Assembly (NCBI GenBank): GCA_031308135.1
Contig: JAHLJT010008756.1
Span: forward strand, 73,815,821 to 73,879,820
Reading direction: 5' to 3'
Origin: Acheta domesticus
Lineage: Eukaryota > Arthropoda > Insecta > Orthoptera > Gryllidae
DNA: 64,000 nt
Each line of letters begins with the position of its first letter. Positions within the stretch are counted from its first letter, which is position 1. The notes below the pieces were generated by a model that saw only the letters and a list, made by a program, of their open reading frames with translations, ran no database searches and was not told the DNA's origin. A program made the position numbers and the translations under genes. Positions 34,538 through 44,640 of this stretch are shown in pieces.

Positions 34538-35821
34538 ACTTTCCCGTATACGTACGTATACACGGAGTGATATACGTAGTATAGGGAAAGTTATGTAATG
34601 CTGTGCGAAAAAATGGCGAATTTTCGGCGGAAAAAAATTCATTGCCCGGCCGTGATAACGAAAAAGTGGATAAAACCAGTTGCTGAATTAAGAAAAAATC
34701 CCCTAACACGTGGTGTAGCCAAAAACCCTCTTTTGTGGGTCCTTGATATCGAAAAACCAATTGAAAGGAAAACGTCCGTCTGTCCGTCTGTGAACACTGC
34801 TAGCGCCTAAACTATAGGTACGATTTCTTCCAAAATGGATCGTCGATCCATTTCCATCCCCAGTCGATCTGATTCTGGTTGAAAATTTGAGATTTTGAAA
34901 AAGATTCTTCAAAATTTGGAGGTACTTTATATGAAGCCCCCCCGGACATTTTCAACATTTTCTCAAAAACGGCTCCTAATTTTTTCTTTAAACTTTTGGT
35001 AGGGATAGTGGTAAATGTACTATATCAGATGACATAAAATTCACATTTCTCTATAGGTTGGTTTTTTCAACAATTACAAAAATGTAAATTTTTTCACGTT
35101 TCTCACGTCGACATTATTTACACTAGCGGCGATTTTTTCACATTATTATATTTACGAGTACATGTGCTTTAAATAATGTCAAGTGAAGTTTATCGAAAAC
35201 ACAACCGTTTTCTGTGGAACGTAGCTCAAATTACCGCATTTTCAGAAACGCTCAAACGCCATTTTCTCATAAATGGCTAAAGAAAACTCTTCAAACTTTT
35301 CGATCGGATAGTGCTAATGGCACTCTTTAATATGACCTATAGCTAATTTTGAGTTGTTTTTTTTTTCAAAAATTACATAATTGCAATTTTTTTGAAAGAT
35401 CTCTCACATCTTTAATATGCATATTTCCAGCAATTTGTAAACATTATTATATTTGTGAGTGTATGTGCTTCAAATAACATTAAATAAAGTATTTTGAAAA
35501 CTCAAAAATTTTGTGTGAAAATGAGCTTAAAATTTCGTATTTTTAGTAGCGCTAAAACGCAATTTTCTTTAAAACGGCACATATTTTTAAAAGAAAATTG
35601 CCACTTAGGACCAGGTTTTTGTGTTCTTTAATATTCTAAAATTAATATTTCCGTTCTACCAATAGGAAACCGAAAAGTTAAGAAAATTACAAAAAAATGT
35701 ACTTTTGGCGGTGATAGATGGCAGCTGGCAAGAGAATGTGGCAATTCCAAATAGCTAGCGGAGATCCAAAGAAATAGAAGACTAATAGGGGAAAGTCTGT
35801 GCCATTCTGTAGCACCACTAG
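34538..35821 (+). mobile_element. Helentron-like non-autonomous element, copy A (1284 bp)
   Basis: It starts ACTTTCCCGTATACG and ends CCACTAG. The base before and the base after are both T, consistent with T-T insertion without duplication. A terminal hairpin (34538-34591) pairs ACTTTCCC..TATAC with GTATA..GGGAAAGT. The inverse of the start recurs as ATAGGGGAAAGT (35785-35796), about 25 bases inside the 3' end. A small hairpin (GTGC...GCAC) follows, then CTAG. The interior has tandem units starting CATTTTCTC-like at 34956, 35260 and 35560 (period about 300). There is no reading frame. These traits together match non-autonomous Helentrons (DINE-1/HINE type). Confidence 0.72.
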
Positions 35822-35825
35822 TTAT

Positions 35826-35912
35826 CTTTGTAGCCCTGAAGATGGCCGCTATGCGACCTAAAAAGCTTTTCGCCAAAATAAACAACTATGACAAACCAAT
35901 GTTTCAAATCTA
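35826..35912 (+). repeat. Dispersed repeat segment with CTGAAGATGGCC motif
   Basis: About 85 bp matches 46903-46821 on the other strand: GTAGC-CTGAAGAT, then ATGCGACC, AAAAAGCTT, AAAATAAACA and ACGACAAACC-like blocks. The CTGAWGA, short stem and AAA order resembles the decayed end of Penelope-type elements (compare 43571-43600), but this is only a resemblance. Confidence 0.5.
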
Positions 35913-36369
35913 TTTCCTTGAAAGTTATTTAATATTGTTAGCTTGTCAGCTTCGAAGTTCGCAAAAAATACAATTTCCTGTTTGGATCTGTTTCATGCCA
36001 CAATTCAAATCTCTGTTCTTCCAAATGACTCATTAATATCAGCTCTCTTCATTGTAAAAGTAGTTTAATAGTCTTTCTAGTTAAAAAGAAAGATATGTAT
36101 TGCGGTAGCAAATTTAGAACTTTAATATTATACACATAATAAGTTTTTTTACGCGTAATTCAATTTATGGAATCTCGATTCACAGATCACCGGTGAATTA
36201 AAGTTATGAATTTATTTTATAACATCCATTTTTATTATTTTAGATACTTGTATTACATTATTCATTTATATAATGAATATTATTGTTATCTGTGATTCCG
36301 CTCAAATGAACTGCCGTATGGGTAATTTTTATTCATTCAGGTGTCATAATTACTCACCAACTTCCTTTT
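35913..36369. other. No recognisable gene
   Basis: AT-rich sequence without conserved frames or repeats that I could pair. Confidence 0.5.
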
Positions 36370-36379
36370 TTCCTGTTGG

Positions 36380-36716
36380 GTGACAACATTCCAAGTCTTT
36401 TTGGAATTGACCTTGGGGTAATTCTTGTCGGTCATACGTCAAGTCGTTAGTCATTGCCTTTTATCTCTATCGGCCAAGGTCTTGCTGCCGTTAGTATCTG
36501 AGTTCCCAAACGGTCACCCATTCAGGAACCCACAATAACTCGCAAAGCTTGGCTCAATTCGTATACAGATGCATGTAAATATAGTCAGTGATTGAGCTAT
36601 CCTTACCAAGAACGTAAAAGATAAATATTTTCCCTGGATGTGATTTGAGTCCAAAATCTTACGTTTACCAACCAAGCTGCGACGGCTTTTACGCAAGATG
36701 AAGACCACAGTCAATT
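36380..36716 (-). repeat. Candidate SINE with tRNA-like head and 5S-rRNA-like segment
   Basis: On the minus strand, 36690-36636 reads like a tRNA-derived Pol III promoter: GCAGCTTGGTTGGTAAA as box A and GGACTCAAATC as a diverged box B. Further along, 36552-36490 contains GGTTCCTGAATGGGTGACCG and TTGGGAA, close to the 3' half of 5S rRNA ('TACTTGGATGGGTGACCGCCTGGGAA'). The order and combination suggest a composite SINE or two small RNA-derived repeats side by side. No tail or target duplication was identified. Confidence 0.4.
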
Positions 36717-37240
36717 TGCGATGGAACTATCGTAGCTTTTATATTCATCTAATGTTCCGTAAACTTATCACTTGAAATAATTTCCGTCATTAGAAAACAT
36801 TGAGAAAAGATCAGTGTTGCTAGTACTGTTAAAGAGAAAATGTTTTGTACATCATCAGAATTGTAGAACAGAAGTTAACGCGGTCGCGGGACCTGTCGGA
36901 ATATAAACAAGGGTTTGGCTAAAGGTGTCCCATGAAAATTTAATTAACCGATACGTAGTTATAACAATTTAATTTGAATATTGTAATATATCAACATTCC
37001 GATAAGAACTGCAAATGTGCTAAGACGCTAATGGATAATGACAGTGTAGTTATTTTCCAAGTTTTCTTGAGCCTCGGAATCACTATCTCCACACATTTAT
37101 CAGCATTGGTTCAATTAAGAATAAAAGATAGCAAAGAATGTTGCTGGCAAACTCTTTATCGTTCCCATGTTAAAGAAACTAAATTGTTTCTTGCATAAAA
37201 AGCGGGCTACAACTTTAATTTCATTGTCATGTCGTCGAAA

Positions 37241-38248
37241 TAAGAGATATAGGTGTGTTCACTCCCAGTCTAAAATTGAAGCTCATGTGAGGCTAGTTCT
37301 CACAGTTCTCGCTATATAAGCGCTGCGAACGACTTGGGCATTTTTTGGGACAACATGGTAATCCATTTAATAGCTTTGTCACCAGCTGGTTTCAACGCAG
37401 TTAATAGTCATTTCGCGGTGGAATTTCTAGAGTCGTCTGGAGTGAATAGTTCAAAAAATGGGGAGTTTTTTTATAAAACACTGTGATAGTAACAGTGAAA
37501 AATGTCATTCGCAGGAAACTACTTTATTTCGTGTTCCGAAGTGAGAACATCTACGAAAGAAATGGATTGAAATTGTTCCCCCGAAGAAAAGACAATTAAG
37601 GCAAGGCGATTATGTTTGCGAAGAACATTTCAAAAGTGAAGAGATTATTGTTATGCAAAATTCTGTAAGTAACATTTCAAGAATTTATCATATACTGTTA
37701 ATGAGTTAATTGTAAAATAAGGTAAATAATTTGTAAAATCATACACAATCAATATTGAGAAGTGGACAAAAAGTGAAGTACAATGTACAGTGCAACGAAG
37801 TACAAGCCTATTGATTGATTGATTGATTGGTTACACGCTGGGTTTCTGAGCAAAGCAACATAACTCTCACTTGACTCTCACGTAAATCACGGTTGAATTT
37901 TTTTTCGTAAAAGTAATCTGTTTATTATTATTTTGTCTTTAGAATAACATCACCTCCTGCTTTAAAAAATACAAATCCTCATTCTGTGGTACATTAAAAA
38001 AAAACCTCCGACAAATATTATATAACGTCTTAAAAGACTTTAATACATTTTCATTACAGTTTCTCCGATTATGACAAAAATGCTGCACTGTGGAAACCAT
38101 ACTCTGGTGGAAGCCTCTAAATCGCGAGACGCCATCATGAATTCCCAACTCGATCATGCGCACCGTACGGACAAGCGAGGAACTAGCCTCAAACTGACTT
38201 CAAAAATTTTGTCCAAAAGGCGGCTAGTTGACACACCTATATATCTTA
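37241..38248 (+). mobile_element. P-like (THAP-bearing) transposon remnant with imperfect TIRs
   Basis: TAAGAGATATAGGTGTGT (37241-37258) is inverted at 38231-38248 with one mismatch. The similarity continues inward with gaps for about 70 bases (shared TGAGGCTAGTT and CTCGCT). Inside are a TATATAAG box (37313-37320), a THAP-domain exon ending in a splice donor, and a possible acceptor (TTTTGTCTTTAG near 37941). A THAP domain plus terminal inverted repeats points to the P superfamily. I could not find the 8-bp target duplication expected of P elements, so the exact ends are uncertain. Confidence 0.55.
37458..37664 (+). pseudogene. THAP zinc-finger exon, inactivated
   Basis: Starting ATGGGGAGT at 37458, the frame reads MGSFFIKHCDSNSEKC, TLFRVPK, a stop (37542-37544), then EHLRKKWIEIVPPKKR and DYVCEEHFKSEEI. 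It ends at a GTAAGT donor (37665). THAP domains bind DNA through a C2CH zinc site: here the C-terminal CxxH (CEEHF) and one N-terminal Cys (C9) are present. The first Cys, expected at position 5-6, is Phe. With the in-frame stop this is a dead copy. Exon length (69 codons) and the donor position suit a first exon of a P-type transposase or a THAP gene derived from one. Confidence 0.7.
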
Positions 38249-41200
38249 CACTACGGCGAGGTTTTTGTAAAGATTCGTTCGTTCTGGTTCAGTGAGAGTG
38301 ATGACAGCACGATCTGGTGGTAAGATTAATAGAAACCGAGGAGAAAATTTCTGTCAATGGTGACGTTTGGAGCTCAGTCCAGTCACTCTATGCTGTTTCA
38401 ATAAGCTGATTCGCCATCATTTAGGCTGGGAATGTGGTCTATCGTGTGGATTGAAGTTTTCTACAACAGTTATAAAACTGTGTATGAAACGGGCAGACGC
38501 ATTATTCACTACTTGCGCAAAGAAGCTATTCATGCTCATCTAGCCGTTCGCTTGGCGGTTTGACCTTGCTCGAGTAGCGATGGGCAGTGCCTGCTAGATC
38601 GCCAATAACCGAGTGCGTCGAAAAGCAAAAGACAGTTTCGGTTGCAGTGCCGTATCGGTTAGTTACGACATACTGCAATGCTTTAAGGTTTGTTCAGGTT
38701 CGAGTTCTCAATTGAGTTTCCATCGAACAGAGACTGTGACGGTACAAGCGCACAAATGTACTGCTCTTGCCAGGAGCGCTGTATTTTAAATTTGTTTTCC
38801 ATGCCAGGCAATCGCAAACCTTGGAAAGCTGCGTTCATCTTTGCAATGGACCTAGTCGTAGTCTAGTCGCAGATGTGAAGCCTACGAGTAGCAGAAGCAC
38901 AAATGACGTAAGCTGTGGTAACTCTTAAGAAAAACACACACTTCTGAACACTCAAAATCAAGATCAATTGCATTTGCATGAAAATTGAATTTACGAACTT
39001 AATAAGGAAAGTAGAAATGCTTTCACTAATTTTCAGGTTTGTGTTTTTCTTTGAAAAGTTTTCCAAAATATGTTTTGGTTAAAATTATGATAAGTTTTTT
39101 TTTAATTTGTGGTTAATGTTGCTCAGTGCATACCGTCCTCAAACAGTATTAATTCCCGTCTCAAAGAAATTTTTTTTGTGTGCGGCCTCCTTTCAAGAAG
39201 AGACTCGTTACTTTTTTTTTATGTCCAGGAACTGACACTTTTTGGTGTCGAGTAAAGGTATAAAATTAAGAATCGCTTTACAGTTCTTCAGAACCCGGAG
39301 ATTTTTGCGCTGATATGTATAGTTGAAGACGGTAATTCTAAATTAAAACGGTGTATACAGGCATAATATATGGTTCTATGAATATTTAATATTTAAACAA
39401 ATGTTTACTTGTGAATTTTTAGTGTTATTTATAGTTCAATGAGCGCTGAACGCAGAATCGGCAATCAAAATTTCAGAGGGTTTTTATCGGAGAATGAGCG
39501 TAAAATGATGCACAACCTTCAAACATATTTTTATCTTTTACATAAAATACCAACGAAAAGCAGCTGTCGTAGTAAGTTTATTACGGATTCGTACTTGTAG
39601 ATACTACAAATAAACAAATTCATCTGACCTTTCGATGGCTTCTTAGGGAACACTGAATTATCTCCTCTTGTAGCTGGTACGAATACATATCCTAATTAGT
39701 TATGCTGCCAATAATCAATGCACTTGATTCAACTTGACTAGAACAAAGTTAACAATCGGCGAAAATCCACTAGTTAATTGTGAAATAAATCGATCAAATA
39801 ATATTAAATTTATGTCACTGTAGCTTCGTAGGTCCCAATGATAGGTTCCATAATCACGAAACAATAAGTACGAGGCACTAGTTACTTTCCATCTTCATAA
39901 ACGTGTATTGATTTTTCTATTAAAGAACCACTTCACTTCACAACATGTCTTGAAAATTACTCTTATGATCTCATCCCTGCAAGTCTCCTTTCTTTTGCTT
40001 GGAAATAGCTTCGTATCACAAAAGGCGACTACCTGAAACAAAAATGTTGACTTGCATCATGTTAAAATCTAGATGAAAAAAGATTAAATACTGTTGTCTT
40101 TTGTAAGTACTCCGAGTATAACCAATGTTACAATAATCCTAGGTCGCATACTTTATTTATCCGTGCTGTTCAATGTATTACAAAGTACACAAGATACGTG
40201 ATAATTGACAACTCAATATTGTATCTTAATTTGCAAAGCTTCGAATTCCCTGAATTCGTTTCATTTACTAGAAGAACCCGGCAGGTGTTGTTCTGCTGAC
40301 TCTCCCCTCCCCCATTTTGTCCTCCTTTTCTCTCTCTCTCCCTCTCTCTCTCTCTTTCTCGACTCTCTTCCTTCCCTCCCTCTCTCCTCCTCTTTTTCCT
40401 CTTCCCCCTTCTTTCTTCGTTTATTAATTTGTTTAAAATGTATTTAAGTTATGAATTTGAAAAAAGTTTTTATCATAAAAAATGCCAGAGTCGCAACGCT
40501 AAGAGTTTTTAATATTTCTTACTTTAATCTTCAAAATTTTGAATGTGATTAAAAAATAATGAAAACGTTCAACGAATTATTCACTATTGTATTTAATTAT
40601 TCACATTCATTATTGTAAAAAAATATTGTAATTTGTAGAATATACAGATGGTACTGAAATACGACGAAGCCTCTGCAAAGTTGTTTCCTATTTACGGAAG
40701 GCTGCATTACATGAACATATTGGCCACTCCTTAAGTTTTCAAAATAATTTCGATTCCTAAATGAAAAGGCAAGGCAAAGTCAGTTTTCTTGATTCTATAA
40801 ACATAATTGGATAATCTGCGAAGTTTTTCTTCGGAGAATATAACGACATGACTCCATTGGGAATGAACATTCCTATATATACTCAGCGACTCGCGTAGAA
40901 AGCCACTGATTTTCATAAATTCTTTTGATAGCTTGGTACCTTTTAATTTCGTATTCAACTTCGATAAATAACAGTTCCATTTTTACAATCTAATCGCAAG
41001 GATCAACAATCTTTTAATTTTTCTCTCTGAAAAACAACGCTTTATATTATTTTGTAATTTGACCTCCGAAATCTCTTTCACAGTGGCACCTGCGTCTCGA
41101 CATTAATGAACTCGCGCTTTCCCCCACACAGACGTGTCTCGCACGTGAGCAGTGGCCATTGCTCGCAGGTGTGGCAGGAGTTCCCATGTGTGAGCCAAAC

Positions 41201-42618
41201 CGCAACTGGGTCGCGGTTTGACCCATCGGGTCGCGATGTGTAGCGGAGGGACAAGGTGCCATCGACAGCGCCAGCCGTCGCTCGAACCTCACCGCACACC
41301 GCTCAAATACGGACCGCCTTGGCGTTGCGATTGTAGGTCAGAGGAACGTGTTACAAGCCTATAATAAACTAGACCAGTCGAAAAGGGTAATCATTTAACA
41401 ACACTGATTATTTGTTCAGAATAGTTGTGTTCAAGCATGATAAAGTGAAACTAGTGCGCCGCCGCGAAATAGAAAGGCTGGAAAGAGCTATTCTCTCGTT
41501 TTGGTGAGAGGACCAAAAGGTAACAGTTTTTCAGCGCGCTCTAGCATCTAGACAGTTTTTCATGAATTTAAAGTAAGTGTATGTATTTTGTAGAAACTTG
41601 TATCTTCTTTAATTTTTTAAATAATAATAGTTCGATAAAACGCATAGTTTTGAAGATGAAAGCGAGAAACGAAAAAAAAATCCCTCAATAATATAAAACC
41701 TTTGTGAAAAAATTTCCGGAATTTTTTCATGTATCGCGCCGTTTTAAGCGGACTAGACTAAACGGCATTTCCACCAACAAGATATAATATAGAATATCTT
41801 ATCAAAATAATTTTTTGAGTTACGTACTTTTTTATTATTATTAACTTAAATGTACTGACCTTAAGGGCCCTTACGGGTCTGCAGTTTTTGTTCACGTATT
41901 GTTCGGAAGTAACCCTCGGAAGTTTCCCACGTTGCATTACTGAGTATTTAGGTTTGTGGTAAATCCTTTCATTTATCGTTTAGAGCTATTTTATTGCTAA
42001 AGAATTGCGATTTTTAAAAGATGACATGTGAGGGGTATCCGGGGAAGAGGTCGTGACGTAAGGTCTTGTCGTAAGTTGAAAATGGGGGGGGGGGTCGAAG
42101 GGGAGTAAAATGAAAATAGAAAAATAAATTATATATTTGGTGAATAATACGCTCATTTAAAGTATTTATGGGAAAGCCTGTATGTAGTTGGTAGCTGCGG
42201 CCATGCCATGGTGAACCTAATGCAGGGCGACGTGAAGTTTTGATAATGATGTTCGTGATGCTTCTCCGTGGTCAAACCAGACTCTTCCATAAAAGTATTT
42301 TGAACGGAGTTAAAACAAGGGAGCGATGCTGTGTAAGTGGTCGAAGAATGGCAACTCCTTATATTACTTTGCTAACCAAATAAACTATATGGGATCCATG
42401 TCAGTTTAGTATCTAGTTGAACTCCGAAGTACTAGATAATTGCTTTGAAGAAAAGGTGTGGTTATTGAACGAAAGTTGAAGGTCTGGAGAACATGGCCGT
42501 AAGAGAAAATTGTAATAACTTTCGTTGATATTGACATTCAAGTGTCACATTTTAGTCCGATTCGATATCGCAAAAGACATTTTATTTTCTGCTACGTAAA
42601 ATATCGTAACGGTTGTGT
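38249..42618. other. Long stretch without recognisable genes
   Basis: Short open frames only. A pyrimidine tract (CT/CCT-rich) covers about 40311-40423. A GC-rich patch at 41085-41330 contains repeated GGTCGCG-like words. A G10-11 run lies near 42085. I found no conserved protein or terminal repeats. Confidence 0.5.
40311..40423. repeat. Pyrimidine-rich (CT)n low-complexity tract
   Basis: More than 90% C/T, dominated by TCTC runs. It is unrelated to the flanking sequence. Confidence 0.9.
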
Positions 42619-43096
42619 GAATGGAATAAGAATATGATAGATATGAATGGAATAAGAATATGATAAGAATATGGTAGATAGAATATTTAGCGTATCAAAT
42701 AATGAAAATCACAAATATAATTTAAATAAAATTGAGAAAATTTTAATTGCTAATGACTATTCGGTAAAGTTTATTAGGAAATTTATTCAAAAAAGATTAA
42801 TGTTCCATAAAAATTTAAGCGTTTAGAATAAGTCTGATATTGAAGAAATAAATGGTAATAACACGTCAAATTTAGTCATTCCACATGTTCGTGGGATCAG
42901 TAATAAAATTCAGAATTTTGTTAGGAAGAGTTTCACGGGGAAATACAATCTTAGAAATAAAATCTTCAATAAAATTAATGTAATTAAGAATATTAAAGAT
43001 GTTATACCATATAAAGAAAGAGAAAATACTGTATATCAGATAACTTGTCAAACTTGCGACAAAAAATACTTTGGTCAGACGTAAAGAAAATTACAA

Positions 43097-43468
43097 ATGA
43101 GAATTAAAGAACATGAGAGGAATATTAGTGAGCCATTTACCAGACAGAACTCTGTAACGACTCATAGAATAGAAACTGGTCATAAGTTAGATTTTGAAAA
43201 CGTTAAAATTCTTGATAATGAAACCAGGAGATTCCCAAGAATCATTCCTGAAACTCTTCATATGAAATTAAATGAAACCATGAATTCGATGGTAGAATGT
43301 AACAACTTCACCAATGCATATGATAACATATTACGCAAAATCAAGTATTTATTATTTTCTTCGATTATCGACCCCTGCCTATGGTTACCTGACCCCCTGC
43401 CTCTTAATTCTATTCGTTTGTTTTACTTACGATTCACAAACTTAAAACTTATATCCAATATAAGGTAA
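43097..43468 (+). pseudogene. C-terminal part of Penelope GIY-YIG protein
   Basis: A 123-codon open stretch starting inside the domain. In Penelope elements this endonuclease nicks the target so the reverse transcriptase can prime. The upstream half of the domain (from about 43030, with the YQI and YFGQT blocks and a CxxC) is in the same frame but separated by one TAA. The stretch from LLFSSIIDPCLW on is probably read-through into the 3' UTR. Confidence 0.65.
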
Positions 43469-43570
43469 GCTTCCATTATTTAATATTGTTTTCTGCTTAT
43501 ATGATGTTTATAAAGATTCATTTCATCTATTCATATTTATGTAATAAATTAGATTTTAGCCAAAATGTAC

Positions 43571-43600
43571 CTGATGATGGAGACAAATGATCTCTGAAAC
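43571..43600 (+). ncRNA. Hammerhead ribozyme-like core in Penelope 3' region
   Basis: CTGATGA (43571-43577), then a GGAGA/TCTCT stem with a short loop, then GAAAC (43596-43600). This is the conserved spacing of a hammerhead core. After it, GTTG can pair with CAAC (43601-43604 and about 43616-43619), which could be a short stem III. I do not see a clean stem I, so activity is doubtful. Penelope elements are known to carry hammerhead motifs. Confidence 0.5.
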
Positions 43601-43715
43601 GTTGTAAAACTCCAACTTTGTTTCATATACAAACTTCAACCTTGTATGAAATATAGTTTATTATCACCTGATTGTCTATAATTAATGGAACATTTTTTTA
43701 TGGAATGGAATAAGA

Positions 43716-44112
43716 CCACGTCGTCAGCATTAAGAGCTTCAATAGGAAAAAAGCAAGTAGGGAATTCTTTATTTATTAGGGTGGCCCTTAGCTATAGGAC
43801 AAATATCTGAAAGTTGAAAATTTCCCACCCCTAGCCCGGTTTCAGTCTACAAGAAAATGATCTCTGCTAACTTTCAAACCAACAGGATCATTTCTAGACG
43901 ACCCCAAAACGCCTTGAAGTTGAAACATAGTATACGAAACAAATAATTCCAATCAAAAGCAGTGAACTATTCTCTCCCTAGCTCAATTTCTCTTTTCTCA
44001 ATTTATGTGGCTCATTCAGACAATCAGCAATTGTTAAAAAATATTCTAAAACAAATTATCTCTAGTTTATTCAGCAATTTCTGAAATAGCATGAAAATCA
44101 AAGATTTTTTTT
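43716..44112. other. No recognisable gene
   Basis: Short spacer with no conserved frame. Confidence 0.5.
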
Positions 44113-44290
44113 ACTTTCTCGCCTCAGGAAGTTCTTCTTAAGAGAGAGTTACATAATCATGTGCCGGAAAACGGCGAATTTTCTACAAAAAAACTCTTTA
44201 TTGCCGGACTCTGGTAACGAAAAAGTGGATAAATCCTGTTGCTAGAAAAAAATCTTTAAACACGTAATGTATCAAGAATCCATGTTTTGA
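44113..44290 (+). mobile_element. Helentron-like element, copy D, 5' end only
   Basis: It starts T|ACTTTCTC and follows the family through GTTACATAATC (GTTATGTAATG in A/B), GGCGAATTTTC, a TTGCCGG block and AACGAAAAAGTGGATAAA. Similarity fades by about 44290. It is more diverged than copies A to C and has lost the terminal palindrome's pairing, so it is an old fragment. Confidence 0.65.
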
Positions 44291-44349
44291 TAATTCACAT
44301 CTCTAAGAGAAACCCACGTTTATTTACAACATAGAAGAAAAATCAAAAC

Positions 44350-44640
44350 ACCATTTGGACGAACGAATTTTGAACATTCTGTTTTCTGAGAGGATGTAGT
44401 AGCAGTTGGGTATTACTTACGATCTTCAGCAACAATTTATGAAACATTGTTAGTTGTGAGGATGTTGTTATAATCCTGAATAAGTTTGACACCTCTTTCT
44501 GCAACGTCATTCACAACTATCTTCTCAAGTTTTTAAATTCCACTTTGTAACCAGGATCATCCTTCCACATTGATGGGTCTTTATTGAGAAAATGGGCATT
44601 GATAGAAAATTTCGTGAAGAAAGATTTTGTTTCAGGAATT
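44350..44640 (-). pseudogene. Fragment of a repeated arthropod protein family of unknown function
   Basis: On the minus strand, fragments read FFTKFSINAHFLNKDPSMW, then LEKIVVNDVAERGVKLIQDY and NNILTTN, then a degraded 'VAEDRKKYP'-like tail. I recognise this as part of a family seen in many copies in arthropod and cnidarian genomes, typically 'VVNDTAERGVALI..YN..LTKNEEQKQFLLQVV'. Its function is not known to me; its high copy number suggests it travels with a mobile element. Stops and shifts make this copy dead. Confidence 0.55.

Larger units (their letters stand above)
42658..43702 (+). mobile_element. Penelope-like element, 5'-truncated, with GIY-YIG endonuclease
   Basis: The frame from about 42673 reads the C-terminal part of a Penelope protein (NHKYNLNKIEKILIANDY, FIRKFIQKR), broken by one stop. 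The GIY-YIG-type domain follows: NTVYQITCQTCDKKYFGQT, a stop (43082-43084), then RKLQMRIKEHERN, TTHRIETGHKLDF and ILDNETRRFPR. The 3' region has a hammerhead-like core (43571-43600). GAATGGAATAAGA occurs just before (42645-42657) and just after (43703-43715), a plausible 13-bp target duplication. The reverse-transcriptase core is absent, so this is a truncated copy. Confidence 0.78.
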
